Part shown: positions 61,990 to 64,000 of the stretch, piece by piece
Layout of the letters: the number at the start of each line of letters is the position of its first letter
Numbering within the stretch: position 1 is the stretch's first letter
Assembly (NCBI RefSeq): GCF_001625305.1
Contig: NW_017802913.1
Span: 563,042 to 627,041, forward strand
Direction: 5' to 3'
From: Branchiostoma belcheri
Lineage: Eukaryota > Chordata > Leptocardii > Amphioxiformes > Branchiostomatidae
DNA length: 64,000 nt
Position numbers and translations under genes: made by a program
The notes under the pieces: model-generated
Database searches by the model: none
Told to the model about the DNA's origin: nothing
What the model saw: the letters and a program-made list of their open reading frames with translations, nothing else

Positions 61990-64000
61990 ACAGACGTCAG
62001 GTGGCCGCTGTTTCTCTGATCTACAAAATGCACATGGAGGAAAAATGTCACCCCAATGTCATTTTTGTTAATTTGCCAAACAATCTGCCCGCTGCCCGTG
62101 TCCCTCCCCCTTCCGGTCAGTCCCCTCTCACTTCCGCCCACCACGGTCCGGTCACATGTGCTCCCGCCGTCACCCCTGACACTTGGACAGAGCTAGGCGA
62201 GGACGCACACGTGGCCTCGCTCTCCCCTCTATTCTCAATTTTTCGTTCCTTTATTCACGTTTGCGGTTTGCAATGACTAAACCGAAAGCCTGTACAGTCT
62301 GCAGGCTGCCAGTGAAGGGGCATGATGGCCCTTACGGCCCCGGGAAGTGCGGCGTGACCCTCTCGTCACCACCAGACGCCTCGGACAGCGACGCGGACAG
62401 GCGCCGTGCTGACAGGGCCCGGCGGTCTCTGCAGAAGCTCCGGCGGGAGAGCCGAATCAAAGACCTGGCGAAGGGTCTCTGGTCAGAGGCGAGCGACGGG
62501 GAACAGGCAACTGTACGTGACCTCCGTGAAGACAAGGTCTTGGCCAGACGTGTCGAGCAGACTTTGGACGAGATCTTCGGCAAAAAGAAATCGCCAGCGT
62601 CATCCAAGAAAAAGGTCCGGATCCCGTCAGACGACGACAACCTCTCGCGGTCGAGCTCTTCTTCTCCGGTGGCTCACAACTCTCGCCGCCCCCTCGTAAC
62701 CTCCTCGTCGGAAGACAGAGCGAAGGCCCGTCGCCACAGTTCCCGGCACCGCGTCTATTCTTCGTCGGCCAACAAGGCCAAGTCTGACCGCCCCACTACC
62801 AGAAGCCGACGGAAAGGCAACAGGTCGCGCCGATACCGTGCCACCGACTCGGACAGTTCGTTGGTTTCGTCTTCGTCGCCGCGCAGGTCCCGCCGCCGAG
62901 GTAAGGGCAAGAAGAGTGGCCGCAATAAGACTATCAATGATTGTGTTTCGGGGTTTGCTAAAGTGGACTGGCCAAATCATCACGTGCACTTCCCCGGCAA
63001 GGGTAAGAAAGGCGATGGTTGTGTCACGTTCGATGATTTGTCGACACCTATGTTCACGTATGGATATGTCAAAAACCTCATCGAGAAGAAACGGGTCGAG
63101 GGATCCCTAAAGGTTAAGCTCCAACATCTAGCTGATTTGATGTTTGATGCTGCGTACTACGAATGGGAAGTCGTGCGGGAAACACATGCCGCCGTCCTGT
63201 ACTCGATGGAGAACGGCACGTTAACCTGGGCAGACAAAGACGCCATCGACGAAACCCGAGAACACCATTACCGCACTCAGGCTGGGGCCACCCGAGCTCC
63301 TCCCACACCCCGGGGTCCGACGCGCTTCCCACGCGATCACAACAGGGCACGCTACTGCGAGGCTTATCAGCATGGGTCCTGCCAGCGAGGGTCGGAGCAT
63401 TGGGATCAGCGTTGGGGCAAGTAAAGCATGTGTGCTGCATGTGCCTGCTTGTCAGGCACGTAGAGGTAGCGCATCCGAAGATCGAGTGTCCACACGCGAG
63501 GACCTTTCGCCCCGCCCCCGGTGGTCAGCCTGGTCGAGGTGCCAGTTTCCCTTCACAGCCGGGTGCCACTGGCACCGGGGGAGAACATTATTGAGTTGTT
63601 TCGTGCTGTTGCTCAGACCGGGGTCCCTAATTACCTTGGCGCCCGACTGCCGGTCCAGTCTTCTCTCAACATCGCGACCTGGAGATCTTTATTAGTTAAT
63701 TACCCGTTCCCGTCTTTACCCGATCTGCTTCAATTCGGCTGGCCAATAAATCTTCAACCCGATTCGTACGCGTTCCCGGACAATGTTCCCATCACTAACC
63801 ACCGCTCAGCCTTGGCGTATGCGGCAGATGTTGACTCCTTCCTTACTAAAGAACTCAGTTACGGCGCCCTGTGTGGCCCTTTTCGTGCAAACCCTTTCCC
63901 GTTTCCGGTCTTCCCGGCCCCCTTGCAAACTGTGGAAAAACGTGACTGTGACAAATGGAGGGTGGTAGTGGACTTGAGTTACCCTGCGGGACGTTCTGTG
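61990..64000 (+). mobile_element. DIRS/Ngaro-type tyrosine-recombinase retroelement, 5' part (fossil, cut by window end)
   Basis: GC-rich region distinct from its surroundings. A gag-like ORF ends at 63424; its probable start is 62272. It has an N-terminal CTVCRLPVKGHDGPYGPGKC zinc-binding motif, a long Ser/Arg-rich basic middle, and CEAYQHGSC near the end. The start of a reverse transcriptase (CDKWRVVVDLSYPAGRSV) appears at the edge. That motif is typical of DIRS-like elements. The recombinase and terminal repeats lie outside; whether the element is whole cannot be judged. Confidence 0.75.

Noticed and set aside
62183-63424. Host SR-rich splicing-factor-like protein
   Set aside because: The Ser/Arg middle resembles one, but the zinc motifs and the downstream reverse transcriptase start point to a DIRS/Ngaro gag.

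Overview
This is animal DNA, most likely from a cephalochordate (amphioxus, Branchiostoma). It is AT-rich and intron-rich, with short exons at GT/AG junctions, many small inverted-repeat transposons, and a marked excess of the word TACATGTA. The genus is inferred from overall character; the sequence does not prove it. Two assembly gaps are present (14045-15029 and 52671-52690).

The right 60% (24.8-60.9 kb, minus strand) is the middle of UNC80, the large scaffold subunit of the NALCN sodium-leak channel complex. I resolved 27 consecutive exons with matching phases, about 1,070 codons. They correspond roughly to the middle third of the vertebrate protein. The N-terminal exons must lie beyond 64 kb. 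No C-terminal exon is visible between 24.8 kb and position 1.

The left part (0.9-20 kb) is transcribed the other way. Gene A (about 0.93-3.8 kb, 92 aa) and gene B (about 4.98-19.5 kb, 142 aa, one membrane segment) share a CCAAT/TATA promoter layout and a homologous downstream block. A third copy of the block at 20.3 kb follows a short hydrophobic ORF. Gene B is built from micro-exons of 20-53 nt, several of them apparent duplicates. I recognise none of these products.

UNC80 introns are packed with repeats. These include a Harbinger-like MITE family with TTA/TAA target duplications (one nested pair), TTAA and TA MITEs, GC-rich foldback elements, a truncated CR1/Jockey-type LINE (54.86-57.09 kb) and fossil scraps of Penelope-type and DIRS/Ngaro-type retroelements, the latter at the right edge. 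The most striking feature is a set of tandem arrays that each contain a piece of an UNC80 exon-intron junction: exons 1, 5, 9 and 18, with homologous junctions for exons 6 and 10.
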